From Marinobacter zhejiangensis (GTDB taxonomy: Bacteria > Pseudomonadota > Gammaproteobacteria > Pseudomonadales > Oleiphilaceae), in the NCBI RefSeq assembly GCF_900114775.1, contig NZ_FOUE01000001.1:372001-436000 (forward strand): 64,000 nucleotides of DNA. The letters are read 5' to 3'. A model generated the notes under the pieces. The model searched no databases. It was not told the DNA's origin and worked only from the letters and a program-made list of their open reading frames with translations. Below are positions 44,095 through 52,850 of this stretch, piece by piece; the first letter of the stretch is position 1, and each line of letters starts with the position of its first letter. A program made the translations under genes and the position numbers.

Positions 44095-44627
44095 CAGGAT
44101 TCATCCGAACGCGTCAGTTGCACTTCCCGCTCACGCAGGTTCACCAGCAGGTGATAACGACCGCCCATGGGGTCCACCCGCACCACCTTCTTCCACTGGG
44201 ACATGTTGGGGTAGGCGTAGAAGGCAATAACCCCGATAAAGCGGGTTTCATCGCTGATTTCAAAAGGTTCAACAAACTTGAACTGGCCCGGCACCAGGGT
44301 GTAGTCGGCGTGATCGACGTAGTTGCGGCCCAGGGAGTCTTCCAGCTCCGTCAGCAACTGGTCGAAATCTGCCGCCATAATTCGCGAACTGTCCCTAAGC
44401 TCCACAATCTGGAAGGCAATAGGAGTGGGCGCCAGGGATTCGTTGGGGTTCACGTCCGGCTCCGCCAGCATGGTCAGGTCAACCCGGCTAGGCAGGTCCT
44501 CGGGATAGCCCACCGGAATGTCGGGGTCCCACAGCACCTGGGCGGTCTTGGTCACGGCGTTGTAGGGCGTGCTGCACCCGGCCAGGGCCAGCACAGCGAC
44601 GAGCAAACTCCATTTGCAGTACTTCAC
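44094..44627 (-). CDS. tssJ: TssJ outer-membrane lipoprotein
   Basis: This 177-residue lipoprotein has signal and lipobox LALAGC at the N-terminus. The beta-sandwich body contains SRVDLTMLAEPDVNPN and IGVIAFYAYPNMSQWKKVV. It anchors TssM at the outer membrane. Its ATG overlaps the stop of the FHA gene (ATGA). Confidence 0.95.
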   Translation of the reverse strand: MKYCKWSLLVAVLALAGCSTPYNAVTKTAQVLWDPDIPVGYPEDLPSRVDLTMLAEPDVNPNESLAPTPIAFQIVELRDSSRIMAADFDQLLTELEDSLGRNYVDHADYTLVPGQFKFVEPFEISDETRFIGVIAFYAYPNMSQWKKVVRVDPMGGRYHLLVNLREREVQLTRSDES

Positions 44628-45973
44628 GACAGGTTCTCCCTTTGCAGTTGTCGCAGGTGTTGGTCGTAAGCCTGTTCAAACACCTCCTGAAACAGGCGTT
44701 CAAACCCTTGCTGACGACTGGAGCTAAGCTCCCGGTAGTAGTGTTGATACATCTGCCAGGCCCACTCCGCCTCGTTCTCGTCCGCCTGCAAGCCCCGGCG
44801 ATAGCCGTGAAACCGGCGCAGCAGCGCAGCAGGCGAGAACGCATGAAGGATGGCCTCAAGGGCCTCGGCAATGGCGGCCTGTGTCGCCTGTTGGTGTTGC
44901 CGCAGGCCTTCCAGGCTCTCCGCCACCGCAGCCGGGGCCGACAGGTGAACCGGGCTACGCTCGCCGGCAAACAGCGTCTGTATGGTGCCGTTGTAGTCCT
45001 GCGGCAGGCGTAGCGGGTTGTCCTCAATAGGCTGCAGCCGCGTCCGCAAGGCACGGTGACGACTGTCTTCCTGCTGATGCAGGGACAACAGCCCGTTGAT
45101 GGTGGCTTTCAGGGTGGCGCCGGCCTCCTCCAGGAACAGCCGCATATCGTCGCTGTCGGCGAAACTCAGTTCGGCCGCCATGCCTTTCAGCAACGGCGCA
45201 CCGCTGATGTGCTGGCGACTGGCATCACCCGGACTGTCCGTCGTGGTGGGCTCCTGGCCCGGTGTTGGTTCTGACATCCTGTCATTCCTGTTCAGTTGTT
45301 GCGGGTTTACCGGCAGGCCCAGCGCGACGTCACGGTTATCCCGGTACTCATCCGTCACCGGGCTGGCATCGGCAAACCAGCTGGCCTGGTGGGCGAGCAT
45401 GGTGCCGCCCTCCAGCGACCCTGCTGACGCGGGCTCATCCCCACGCGTCAGGCCGGCCAGGGGGTCATCGCTGACCGTTTGGGCCGGGGCCGTCGGCAGG
45501 CCCGACAGGGGCTCGCGTCCTGCCCCTCCAAACTCGTTGGCAGACAATGGCCGGCGCAGCGCACCTTCCGGGCCATCCACCAGCGATTCACCCATACCGG
45601 CGGAGGCATCCAGTGCCGGCATCTCGATGGCAGGTCCAGTGACCAGCTCGGCCTTAAGCTGGTAGCGGCCAATACTGATCACATCACCGCTGGTCAGCCG
45701 TGCCCGCCGCCCGCGACCAACCGGCTGGCTGGCGCTGTTAATGTAGGTACGGCCGCTGCGATCAATCAGGCAATACCCGCCATCGATGAAGCGAATCTCG
45801 GCATGACCGGCCATCGCTCCGGTGCGATGCCCCGACAGCTGCCAGCTGTCACTGGGTGCGGTGCCGATCGAGCCACCCTGGGGTGTGAACAGGTAGTCAC
45901 TGCCGACCCCACTGGCCACCGCCGCCGAATTGGCGATGATGAGCCGTAAGTTGGTTGCTGCTGTCTCTGCCAT
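44624..45973 (-). CDS. tagH: FHA-domain T6SS protein (TagH/Fha)
   Basis: This 449-residue protein starts MAETAATNLRLIIANSAA. An N-terminal FHA domain (about 10-105) has GSIGTAPSDSWQLS and the STYINSAS-like phosphopeptide loop, followed by a low-complexity linker. A C-terminal VasC-type helical domain (LLRRFHGYRRGLQADENEAEWAWQMYQHYYRELSS) closes it. FHA proteins sense Thr phosphorylation in T6SS, but no ppkA or pppA is visible in the window. The start at 45973 has AAAGG 5 bases upstream; the longer frame overlaps tssG. Confidence 0.92.
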   Translation of the reverse strand: MAETAATNLRLIIANSAAVASGVGSDYLFTPQGGSIGTAPSDSWQLSGHRTGAMAGHAEIRFIDGGYCLIDRSGRTYINSASQPVGRGRRARLTSGDVISIGRYQLKAELVTGPAIEMPALDASAGMGESLVDGPEGALRRPLSANEFGGAGREPLSGLPTAPAQTVSDDPLAGLTRGDEPASAGSLEGGTMLAHQASWFADASPVTDEYRDNRDVALGLPVNPQQLNRNDRMSEPTPGQEPTTTDSPGDASRQHISGAPLLKGMAAELSFADSDDMRLFLEEAGATLKATINGLLSLHQQEDSRHRALRTRLQPIEDNPLRLPQDYNGTIQTLFAGERSPVHLSAPAAVAESLEGLRQHQQATQAAIAEALEAILHAFSPAALLRRFHGYRRGLQADENEAEWAWQMYQHYYRELSSSRQQGFERLFQEVFEQAYDQHLRQLQRENLS

Positions 45974-46001
45974 GGTTGCCTTTCCCTGCCTGGTATGGCC
46001 G

Positions 46002-47018
46002 TTATCGTCGGATCTGGATCCGCACTGCGGGCGTTTCCCGCGCTTTGTCCGGTTCCACAAAGGAGTTCCAGCCCAGACGCATCTCCTGCCCGAGTTTCAT
46101 CGGTCGCACGTCCTGGTTACGCATGACCAGTTCCAGGTCATAGGCCAGCTGGTCGCGGGTGCAGAATTCCACCAGCTTCACCAGACGCTGGTGATCGCGG
46201 CCGTTGGGCAGAAAATCGGCAAAGCGTTCCTTGCTGAGATCCTGCAACCGCAGCACAAATTTGCCACTGCGATCCCGCACCGACCTCCCCGCCAGGGTAT
46301 CCACACCCAGGCTGGCGTTGCTGCGGCCGAGCGCGGTCTGCTGGTCACGGGGAATAGCAACCTTGCGCAGCACCCACTGCTCGATGTCCACCCGTTCCAG
46401 GTCGAAACAATGGGCCACGATGCCACTCACCACATCGGGAGACCGGCTGCGCCCGGCCATCAGCCCGGCGTAGGCCAGCATCTTCGACCAGGGCACCGGG
46501 GTTTCACCGCGCAAATGACGGTCACCCAGTCCCACCAACGCAAAAATGTGGTCGGAAAAGCCATCACTGGCGCCCGGCTGGTAGCGGACGTAATAGCGGT
46601 ACTTGCGCCAGCTGCGGTGAAACAGCGTCAGCAGGCGGTGATTGAAGAAGTCCAGGAAATGCCGGCGGATGCCGGTCTGCTGGCCCGCCTCCCAGGCCAG
46701 ATCTTCCAGGTAATAGCCCGGCAACGGCGACTGCGATCCGTGCAGGCCAAGGAAGCTCACTTCCATCTGGTAGGGCGCGTGCTCATGTTCCGGCGACAGC
46801 GCCGACACCACATCACTGCCCGGAAACCCTAGGCCAGCAGACGCGGAAAAGCGGATACGCTCCTGACTGGGGCGCTGGTCCACGCCACGTTCCAGATCAT
46901 CGCCATGGTGCCGGTGGATCAGGTCCACCAGCTGGAAAAAGCTGTAACGCCGTGCATTGCCCAGAACGGGCTGCAGTTCGGCTACATCAGCGGCTGTTGC
47001 CCTTGCTGTAACGTCCAT
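46002..47018 (-). CDS. tssG: TssG baseplate protein
   Basis: This 338-residue protein carries TssG features: RRYSFFQLVDLIHRHHGDD, IRFSASAGLGFPGSDV, VSFLGLHGSQSPLPGYYLEDL, and FLDFFNHRLLTLFHRSWRKYR. It forms the baseplate wedge with TssF and TssE. Its start lies inside tssF, with a 37-base overlap. Confidence 0.96.
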   Translation of the reverse strand: MDVTARATAADVAELQPVLGNARRYSFFQLVDLIHRHHGDDLERGVDQRPSQERIRFSASAGLGFPGSDVVSALSPEHEHAPYQMEVSFLGLHGSQSPLPGYYLEDLAWEAGQQTGIRRHFLDFFNHRLLTLFHRSWRKYRYYVRYQPGASDGFSDHIFALVGLGDRHLRGETPVPWSKMLAYAGLMAGRSRSPDVVSGIVAHCFDLERVDIEQWVLRKVAIPRDQQTALGRSNASLGVDTLAGRSVRDRSGKFVLRLQDLSKERFADFLPNGRDHQRLVKLVEFCTRDQLAYDLELVMRNQDVRPMKLGQEMRLGWNSFVEPDKARETPAVRIQIRR

Positions 47019-48754
47019 GTGTACCGTTCCTGGTTATCGGTATTCACCACGTCCAGGTGGTGAAAGGCATTGATACTTGCGTACAGGGAAAAGAACCGGC
47101 TCAGCACCGTGCCAAACAGGTACAGGTCGCCTTCACTGGCGAACGCCTGCTGGTCCAGCTGCAGCACCGACCGGATCCCTCTCACCGGCAGCCCACGGAC
47201 CATCCGGTCCACCGGCTTGGTCTCGATGCCACGAATACCCGCCAGCCGCTTCTGTGAAATCCGCTCGGCCTGGCGATCGGCCAGCGCCCGGAAGTCATAC
47301 ACCCGCAGAACCGTGCGCAAGGCGTCTTCATCCAGCAGTGACAGGTAATTCAGCGACAGGTTGGAGATCAACGTCCACAACAGGCTGCCATCCAGCGATG
47401 GCCGTAACGACCTTGACGGCCGGGTCACGTTGCTGAAGGTGGCAAACGCCGGTGTACTTTCCGACGCCATGCAGACCTCCCCCACCGCCAGTTGCTCCGG
47501 TAACTGGCGATTGCTGCAGGTCAGGGTCAGCGACACGGCTTCCTGGCGACTGAGGCAGTCCGACTCATCGCCGCGAACGAAGGCAATGTAATGATCGAAA
47601 CCATCGCCCCGGACACTCTCACGCACCCGGCTCCGGTAATACAGCGCGTTACGGCCATGCTCCCGTTCCACCTCGTGCTGGAAACTCTCAAAGGCGGTGT
47701 AGAGGCGTCGCTCCCCTCGCCCAGAGCGGCCCTCCAGCCAGCCTTCCACCTGATCGACACTGAACACTTCGTAGTGCTCCGGTGAACGGCTCGACGGCGA
47801 AATCCGGTACTCGGTCTGGCGACCATTGAGATCCACCGGATCGGCCTCATGGCTGAACAGGTTGATGGCCGGGGTGCAATAGAGCTGAAAGCTGTCGTTA
47901 TGGATCTTGGCTTCCGGCGGCAACAACCGGCTAAAGCGAAAACGCAGGCTGATCTCATCCACCTGCGCCGCTGGCAACCGCCCTTTCAGGCCGGCCACAT
48001 CAACAAAGCGAAACGCGTCCGGAAAACTCAGGTACTCCTGGATAATCCGATAACCCGGATAGGCATTCTTGGGGTATGGCAACAGCGCTTCGTCTTCGGC
48101 AAAACCCACGGGGGTCAGTCCGCTGACCGGCAGGTTAATCACCTGATCGCCCACCACCAACTCCATGCCCTGCAGGTAATGGTTGAGCCACAGGTACAGC
48201 GTCTCGCCTACATGGCTGTCGCCCCCCAGGAAAAACCGCAACCGTTCGAGCCCAAGCTGGGACAGCGGCTGGTCGGTGTGCAATGCCAGCGCCAGGGTCA
48301 CTACCGACATCTCGCGGGTGTGCTCGGCACGGGCCTCGGCCAGCGTCAGCGGAAACACTTCGACATCACGGCAGGTACGGAACCGGCACTGGACCTGGCG
48401 CTGATGATCCCCCACCGGACGGCTACGAACCTCGGTATGGCGCGGCACGCCCTGACGTTCGCTGATGGCATGGAGCTGCGGATCAAACCGCATGATGGTG
48501 CAGCTCGGTACCGGCCGCAGGTAGTTGGGCCACAGCATGTTCAGCAGCGAGTGGGTAATTTCCGGGAACTCGTCCTCGACCTTCTCCCGCAGCTTGCCGG
48601 TCAGGAAGGCAAAGCCCTCCAGTAACCGTTCCACATCCGGATCGGTGCTCTGTTCCGACAGGAACCGGCTCAGTTGTGGGTGGGCCTCGGCAAACTCCCG
48701 CCCCTGAAGCCGGAGGAAGCTCAGTTCATCCCGATAGAATCTGTTTAACTTCAC
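46982..48754 (-). CDS. tssF: TssF baseplate protein
   Basis: This protein of about 590 residues begins KLNRFYRDELSFLRLQGREFAEAHP, with LLEGFAFLTGKLREKVEDEFPEIT, the standard TssF N-terminus. Late in the protein is LGTVLSRFF-like sequence (LYLFGTVLSRFFSLYASINAF). The start is GTG at 48754, 4 bases after the tssE stop; the longer frame to 48832 runs through tssE and has no family match. The ribosome site is poor, so coupling to tssE is likely. Confidence 0.95.
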   Translation of the reverse strand: MKLNRFYRDELSFLRLQGREFAEAHPQLSRFLSEQSTDPDVERLLEGFAFLTGKLREKVEDEFPEITHSLLNMLWPNYLRPVPSCTIMRFDPQLHAISERQGVPRHTEVRSRPVGDHQRQVQCRFRTCRDVEVFPLTLAEARAEHTREMSVVTLALALHTDQPLSQLGLERLRFFLGGDSHVGETLYLWLNHYLQGMELVVGDQVINLPVSGLTPVGFAEDEALLPYPKNAYPGYRIIQEYLSFPDAFRFVDVAGLKGRLPAAQVDEISLRFRFSRLLPPEAKIHNDSFQLYCTPAINLFSHEADPVDLNGRQTEYRISPSSRSPEHYEVFSVDQVEGWLEGRSGRGERRLYTAFESFQHEVEREHGRNALYYRSRVRESVRGDGFDHYIAFVRGDESDCLSRQEAVSLTLTCSNRQLPEQLAVGEVCMASESTPAFATFSNVTRPSRSLRPSLDGSLLWTLISNLSLNYLSLLDEDALRTVLRVYDFRALADRQAERISQKRLAGIRGIETKPVDRMVRGLPVRGIRSVLQLDQQAFASEGDLYLFGTVLSRFFSLYASINAFHHLDVVNTDNQERYTWTLQQGQQPLM

Positions 48755-48758
48755 GACG

Positions 48759-49196
48759 TTACACCACGCGATAATAGCGTTTGTCGTCCAACAGCAGGTC
48801 AATGGTGGTCTTATCGTCAGCGGAGCCCACACGCAGGTACACCGTCACCTGGAACCGCAGCTGAAGTGGATCCGGCCCTTGCGGCAAAGCAACCACATCG
48901 ACCCGGTTAACCCTGGGTTCGAAGCGTTCAATGCACTGGCGGATCGCGCTGCGGATCTGGATATTCAGGTCGTGGGTACCCAGGGTAGCGTCATTGAAAT
49001 CCAGCAAGCCCAAGTCCGGCGCGCTGGCACTGTTACCCGGATGGGCATTCAGCAGCCGCACCAGGTGACGCTTGATGGATTCCACCACATGGGCCATTTC
49101 CCCCATGCCCTGCCCGGCGGGATCGGCGGCCCGTTCGAGACGTTCGAACAGGCTGCCGCCCATGACCTGAACACCCTCAGCGGTGTCCCTGGCCAT
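48759..49196 (-). CDS. tssE: TssE (gp25-like) baseplate protein
   Basis: This 145-residue gp25-like protein contains LFERLERA, then ESIKRHLVRLLNAHPGN, LGLLDFND and IRQCIERFEPRV. TssE links sheath and baseplate. It lies 3 bases after tssC, with GGAG in that junction. Confidence 0.96.
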   Translation of the reverse strand: MARDTAEGVQVMGGSLFERLERAADPAGQGMGEMAHVVESIKRHLVRLLNAHPGNSASAPDLGLLDFNDATLGTHDLNIQIRSAIRQCIERFEPRVNRVDVVALPQGPDPLQLRFQVTVYLRVGSADDKTTIDLLLDDKRYYRVV

Positions 49197-49199
49197 GGT

Positions 49200-50681
49200 T
49201 TACTCCTTGTCGAGACGACCGACCAATGACAGCTCGAAGTTGGCTCCCATGTACTTGAAGTGCGGACGCACCGCCAGCGAGACCTGGTACCAGCCCGGAT
49301 CGCCTTCCACGTCAGAAACGATAACCTTGGCGGCCCGCAGTGGGCGACGGCTACGAACGTCCGCAGGCGGGTTTTCCTGGTCGGCTACATACTGGCGAAT
49401 CCAGGTGTTCAGTTCCCGCTCAAGATCCTGACGCTCCTTCCAGGAGCCAATCTGCTCGCGCTGCAGCACCTTGATGTAGTGCGCCAGGCGGTTCACGATC
49501 ATCATGTACGGCAACTGGGTGCCCAACTTGTAGTTGGTTTCCGCTTCCTTGCCTTCCTTGGTGTTCGGGAACTGTTTGGGCTTCTGCACCGAGTTGGCGG
49601 AGAAGAAGGCCGCGTTGTCGCTACCCTTGCGCATGGTCAGGGCAATAAAGCCCTCGTCCGCCATTTCATACTCACGGCGGTCGGTGATCAGCACTTCGGT
49701 GGGAATCTTGGCTTCGAGCTGGCCAAAGGACTCGAACAGGTGCACCGGCAGGTCTTCCACCGCACCGCCGCTCTGCGGCCCAATGATGTTCGGACACCAG
49801 CGATACTTGGCGAAGCTTTCGGTCAGGCGGGTCGCCAGCAGGTAGGCGGTATTGCCCCACAGGTAGTGCTCGTGGTCAGCGCTGACATCTTCCTTGTAAT
49901 TGAAGCTGCGCACCGGGTTCTCGGACGGATCGTAGGGCGTACGCAGCAGGAAGCGCGGCGCTGTCAGCCCCAGGTAACGGGCATCTTCCGACTCCCGCAG
50001 GGAGCGCCACTTGGCATACCGGGGGCCTTCGAATACCGCCTTCAGTTCCTTGATGGCCGGCAGCTCCTGATAGCTGTCGACCCCGAAGAAAGACGGCGCC
50101 ACAGATGACAGGAACGGCGCATGAGCCATGGCGCCAACCGATGACACAAACTGCAGCAGCTTCATGTCCGGGGACGATGGGCTGAAGGCGTAGTTGCCCA
50201 CCACAGCACCCACCGGCTCACCACCAAACTGGCCGTACTCGGTCGAGTAAACGTGCTTGTAGAATCCGGTCTGAGTGACATCAGGGGCGAATTCGAAGTC
50301 TTCCAGCAACTCTTCCTTGGTGGCGTGCAGGATGTCCACCTTGATGTTTTCGCGGAAGTCGGTGCGGTCAACCATCAGCTTCAGGCCGCGCCAGGATGAT
50401 TCCAGTTCCTGCAGCTTGGTCGCGTGCAGAACTTCATCCATCTGGGCGCTGATCTTGCGGTCAAGCTCAACCACCATCTGGTCCACCAGCGCCTTGTTGA
50501 CCGGCTGGCCTTTTTCGTCGCTCTTCAGCAGGTTGGCGATGAACGTGGCAACACCACGGCGGGCGACGTCATAGCCCTCATCGGCCGGCGCCATACGGCT
50601 GTTGGCCATCACCTGGTCGAGCAGAGATCCTTCGGTTACGGATTCGGAGGCAGCGGATTGCTGCACAGCAGTATCAGACAT
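49200..50681 (-). CDS. tssC: TssC sheath protein (VipB)
   Basis: This 493-residue protein has VMVELDRKISAQMDEVLH-like sequence, LQELESSWRGLKLMVDRTDF and PRFLLRTPYDPSENPVRSFNYKE. It ends in VSLAVRPHFKYMGANFELSLVGRLDKE. Together with TssB it forms the contractile sheath. AAGGGATGTGGT precedes the ATG. The 77-base gap from tssB has no visible terminator. Confidence 0.97.
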   Translation of the reverse strand: MSDTAVQQSAASESVTEGSLLDQVMANSRMAPADEGYDVARRGVATFIANLLKSDEKGQPVNKALVDQMVVELDRKISAQMDEVLHATKLQELESSWRGLKLMVDRTDFRENIKVDILHATKEELLEDFEFAPDVTQTGFYKHVYSTEYGQFGGEPVGAVVGNYAFSPSSPDMKLLQFVSSVGAMAHAPFLSSVAPSFFGVDSYQELPAIKELKAVFEGPRYAKWRSLRESEDARYLGLTAPRFLLRTPYDPSENPVRSFNYKEDVSADHEHYLWGNTAYLLATRLTESFAKYRWCPNIIGPQSGGAVEDLPVHLFESFGQLEAKIPTEVLITDRREYEMADEGFIALTMRKGSDNAAFFSANSVQKPKQFPNTKEGKEAETNYKLGTQLPYMMIVNRLAHYIKVLQREQIGSWKERQDLERELNTWIRQYVADQENPPADVRSRRPLRAAKVIVSDVEGDPGWYQVSLAVRPHFKYMGANFELSLVGRLDKE

Positions 50682-50757
50682 ACCACATCCCTTCAGTACG
50701 TTGTGTCAGATAAAATCAGAGAACTGCCACCACCCTGGCGGCAGATATCGCTACCGG

Positions 50758-51252
50758 TCAGCCGGCATCGCCGGTGGCCAGGTCCAGCTCACCAAGCAGC
50801 TGCTCACGCGCGGTTTCGTTGTCGAGCAGTTCCTGCAGCTTGCTGCGGAACGCCGGCACATTACCCAGCGGGCCTTTCAGTGCCACCAGCGCTTCACGGA
50901 GTTCGATCAGCTTGCGCAGCTCAGGCACCTGGCGGGCAATGCTGTCAGGAGAAAAGTCTTCCAGGCTCTGGAATTCGAGATTGACGGGGAGTTCTTCGGC
51001 GTCATCTTCCAGCTTGTTGGCAACGGTGGTGGTCAGGGTCAGGCCCGCCTCTTTCATCACCGACTGGAAGTTGTTCTTATCGACGGAAATCGCCTTGCGG
51101 TCTTCGATGGGGGTTTCTTCAGGCTGTCCCTTGAAGTCGCCAACAACAAACATTTTCAGCGGCAGTTCCATTTCTGCCTGCTGATCACCGGTGGCGGGGA
51201 CATACTTGATATTGATGCGCTCTTTAGGCGCGACGGAACCGTCCTTAGACAT
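50758..51252 (-). CDS. tssB: TssB sheath protein (VipA)
   Basis: This 164-residue protein matches TssB: SVAPKERINIKYVPATGDQQAEMELPLKMFVVGDF near the N-terminus and FQSLEDFSPDSIARQVPELRKLIELREAL in the middle. It is the first gene of the leftward T6SS operon. GGGAGC lies about 7 bases before the ATG. A 206-base non-coding region with palindromes lies upstream. Confidence 0.97.
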   Translation of the reverse strand: MSKDGSVAPKERINIKYVPATGDQQAEMELPLKMFVVGDFKGQPEETPIEDRKAISVDKNNFQSVMKEAGLTLTTTVANKLEDDAEELPVNLEFQSLEDFSPDSIARQVPELRKLIELREALVALKGPLGNVPAFRSKLQELLDNETAREQLLGELDLATGDAG

Positions 51253-51296
51253 GGCCTTTGCTCCCTTGATCCTTTAGGGTTGATTCGATCCTTCGG

Positions 51297-51315
51297 GCGT
51301 ACCCTCCCGGTACGC
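51297..51315. other. stem-loop in tssB leader
   Basis: GCGTACC and GGTACGC arms with a 5-base loop (CTCCC on +). The hairpin would lie in the tssB 5' leader, about 45 bases before the ATG, and may tune expression. Confidence 0.4.
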
Positions 51316-51390
51316 GACGGCCAAACTCTACACAGGTCTCTGGCCCTACTCAAGCAACAAATCGCCAGTTTTATGAACTCAGGCGCATTC

Positions 51391-51410
51391 TGGGGCAAAA
51401 TTTTGCCCCA
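51391..51410. promoter_or_regulatory. perfect 20-bp palindrome upstream of T6SS operon
   Basis: TGGGGCAAAATTTTGCCCCA is a perfect palindrome about 140 bases before tssB. Within it, GG and GC are 10 bases apart on both strands, the spacing of sigma54 -24/-12 elements, although the -24 match beyond GG is poor. It could be a VasH-linked promoter, an operator for another regulator, or a short hairpin after the upstream hotdog gene. No T-run follows. Confidence 0.45.
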
Positions 51411-51458
51411 GTCATATCGCTTAAACAGTGCACTGGCAGCCGGCCAGAGTCTGGCCTG

Positions 51459-51950
51459 TTAACGCTTCTTCGGCGTCCAGGCCCACACCATCTCAACCTC
51501 GATGGGCTCTTTCGCCTCGCTGTCGTGGATGGTGACTGCAACGGCGGTATCGCCTTTTTCTTCAGAACGCATGCGCTGCTTCTGCTCGTCTGTCAGGTGA
51601 GCTTCCACCCGCATGTCGCCTTTGGCGCGCTTGGTGTACTCAGCCTTAACGGTCTTGATCACCGGTACTTTGTCATCCGGCACGTTCAGGCCAACCAGGA
51701 AGCCGGTGGCCGACTCTGCCAGCAACAGTGATGCCACAGCGTGGACGCCGCCGATATGGTTCTGGACCCGGCGCTTGTTGGCGATGCTGATGACGCAACG
51801 GCTATCGTCCAGGGATTCGATACGAATGCCTGCGGTTCCGGTAAACGGCACCGCCTTGCCAAAAAACAGCGACAAGGCACGGGACCGGGCAAATTCTGGC
51901 AATTGATTAATTTTGCTGACAATTCCAGCAAGTCGATTGGTTGCGGCCAC
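51459..51950 (-). CDS. DUF4442 hotdog-fold thioesterase-like protein
   Basis: This 163-residue protein has a single hotdog domain: GTAGIRIESLDDSRCVISIANKRRVQNHIGGVHAVASLLLAESATGFLVGLNV, then VIKTVKAEYTKRAKGDMRVEA. This fits DUF4442/YiiD-C type acyl-thioester-binding proteins. The start is GTG at 51950 with AAGG about 6 bases upstream. It is divergent from the acyl-CoA-binding protein gene, fitting a fatty-acid role. The substrate is unknown. Confidence 0.85.
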   Translation of the reverse strand: MAATNRLAGIVSKINQLPEFARSRALSLFFGKAVPFTGTAGIRIESLDDSRCVISIANKRRVQNHIGGVHAVASLLLAESATGFLVGLNVPDDKVPVIKTVKAEYTKRAKGDMRVEAHLTDEQKQRMRSEEKGDTAVAVTIHDSEAKEPIEVEMVWAWTPKKR

Positions 51951-52125
51951 GGGACCTTCCCTCCATAATTTCAGTTGGCTAGCTTATAATCCGGCGCGGG
52001 ACAATAACCCATTCGTCCAAGGAAAGAAATGAAAGGACAATGACGCTCCGGACCCGACTGACCTAGAATGCCAGTCACGCTGACTAGCGGCGCAAGAGAC
52101 ACCTGACAATCAAAGGGATAAGAAC

Positions 52126-52389
52126 ATGAGTGACCTGAAAGCCAAATTCGAAGAAGCCGTCAATTTCATCCAGACAGCGGAAGGCGACACCAAGCCGTCC
52201 AACGAACTGAAACTGGAATTCTACGCCCTGTACAAGCAAGCCACCGAAGGCGATGTAAACGGCAAGCGCCCCGGCATGATGGACTTTGTTGGCCGCGCCA
52301 AGTATGACGCTTGGGAAAAGGTCAAAGGCATGTCCGCTGACGACGCCATGCAGAAGTACATCGACCGCCTGGGTGCCCTGAAAGGCTGA
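52126..52389 (+). CDS. acyl-CoA-binding protein
   Basis: This 87-residue four-helix protein matches ACBP throughout: FEEAVNFIQTAEG, PSNELKLEFYALYKQATEGDVNGKRPGMMDFVGRAKYDAWEKVKGMS. The residues YALYKQ and KYDAWEK are the acyl-CoA-contact motifs. It carries and buffers long-chain acyl-CoAs in the cytoplasm. AGGGA lies upstream of ATG 52126. A hairpin follows the stop. Confidence 0.95.
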   Translation: MSDLKAKFEEAVNFIQTAEGDTKPSNELKLEFYALYKQATEGDVNGKRPGMMDFVGRAKYDAWEKVKGMSADDAMQKYIDRLGALKG

Positions 52390-52401
52390 TCAGCGCCTTG
52401 C

Positions 52402-52436
52402 TGATGGCGGACCGCAATCGGGGCGATCCGCCATCA
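52402..52436 (+). terminator. hairpin after acyl-CoA-binding protein gene
   Basis: TGATGGCGGA / TCCGCCATCA (52402-52411 and 52427-52436), a perfect 10-pair stem with a 15-base loop, 12 bases after the stop. No good T-run follows, so termination is uncertain. Confidence 0.5.
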
Positions 52437-52523
52437 CCTTGCCCATCGACCTTTGCGACGTTCAAACGTTTGTCATATGATGCGGCGAATATAACAACAA
52501 CAATGTACCCGGAAGAACTCACC

Positions 52524-52835
52524 ATGCATCCGATCGAAGCGTTGGAACACACGCAGCCAGGCCTGTTCCAGCGAGTTACCCTGGCCATTCACAAGCATCA
52601 GTTGAATCAGCGAACCGAACAGACTTACCTGCACTGGATTACCCGCTTTGTGCTGTTCCACGAGCAGAAAGACGTCACCGCGCTGGAAAACGATGACCGC
52701 CAGCAGTTCCTCCATTACCTGAGTGACCGTATCCAGCTGTCGCGGGCGCGACTGAACCAGGCCCGCCAGGCCCTGACATTTTTCTACGAAGATGTGCTGG
52801 AAAAACCGCAAGTGGCCACAACGGCTGCAGCCTGA
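52524..52835 (+). CDS. stand-alone integrase-type core-binding (SAM-like) domain protein
   Basis: This 103-residue protein contains FQRVTLAIHKHQLNQRTEQTYLHWITRFVLFH and LEN..DRQQFLHYLSDRIQLSRARLNQARQALTFFYEDVL. This is the N-terminal core-binding domain of tyrosine recombinases, especially integron-type integrases. No catalytic Arg-His-Arg-Tyr domain follows: the frame ends and the next gene is on the other strand. ATG 52524 has GGAAG 8 bases upstream. It may be a remnant or an independent DNA-binding protein. The intact frame and ribosome site favour expression. Confidence 0.75.
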   Translation: MHPIEALEHTQPGLFQRVTLAIHKHQLNQRTEQTYLHWITRFVLFHEQKDVTALENDDRQQFLHYLSDRIQLSRARLNQARQALTFFYEDVLEKPQVATTAAA

Positions 52836-52850
52836 TCAGGACTGCAGCCG

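Noticed and set aside
51354-51367. TGGCGATTTGTTGC on the minus strand as sigma54 promoter for tssB
   Set aside because: GG and GC are 9 bases apart; sigma54 promoters need 10.
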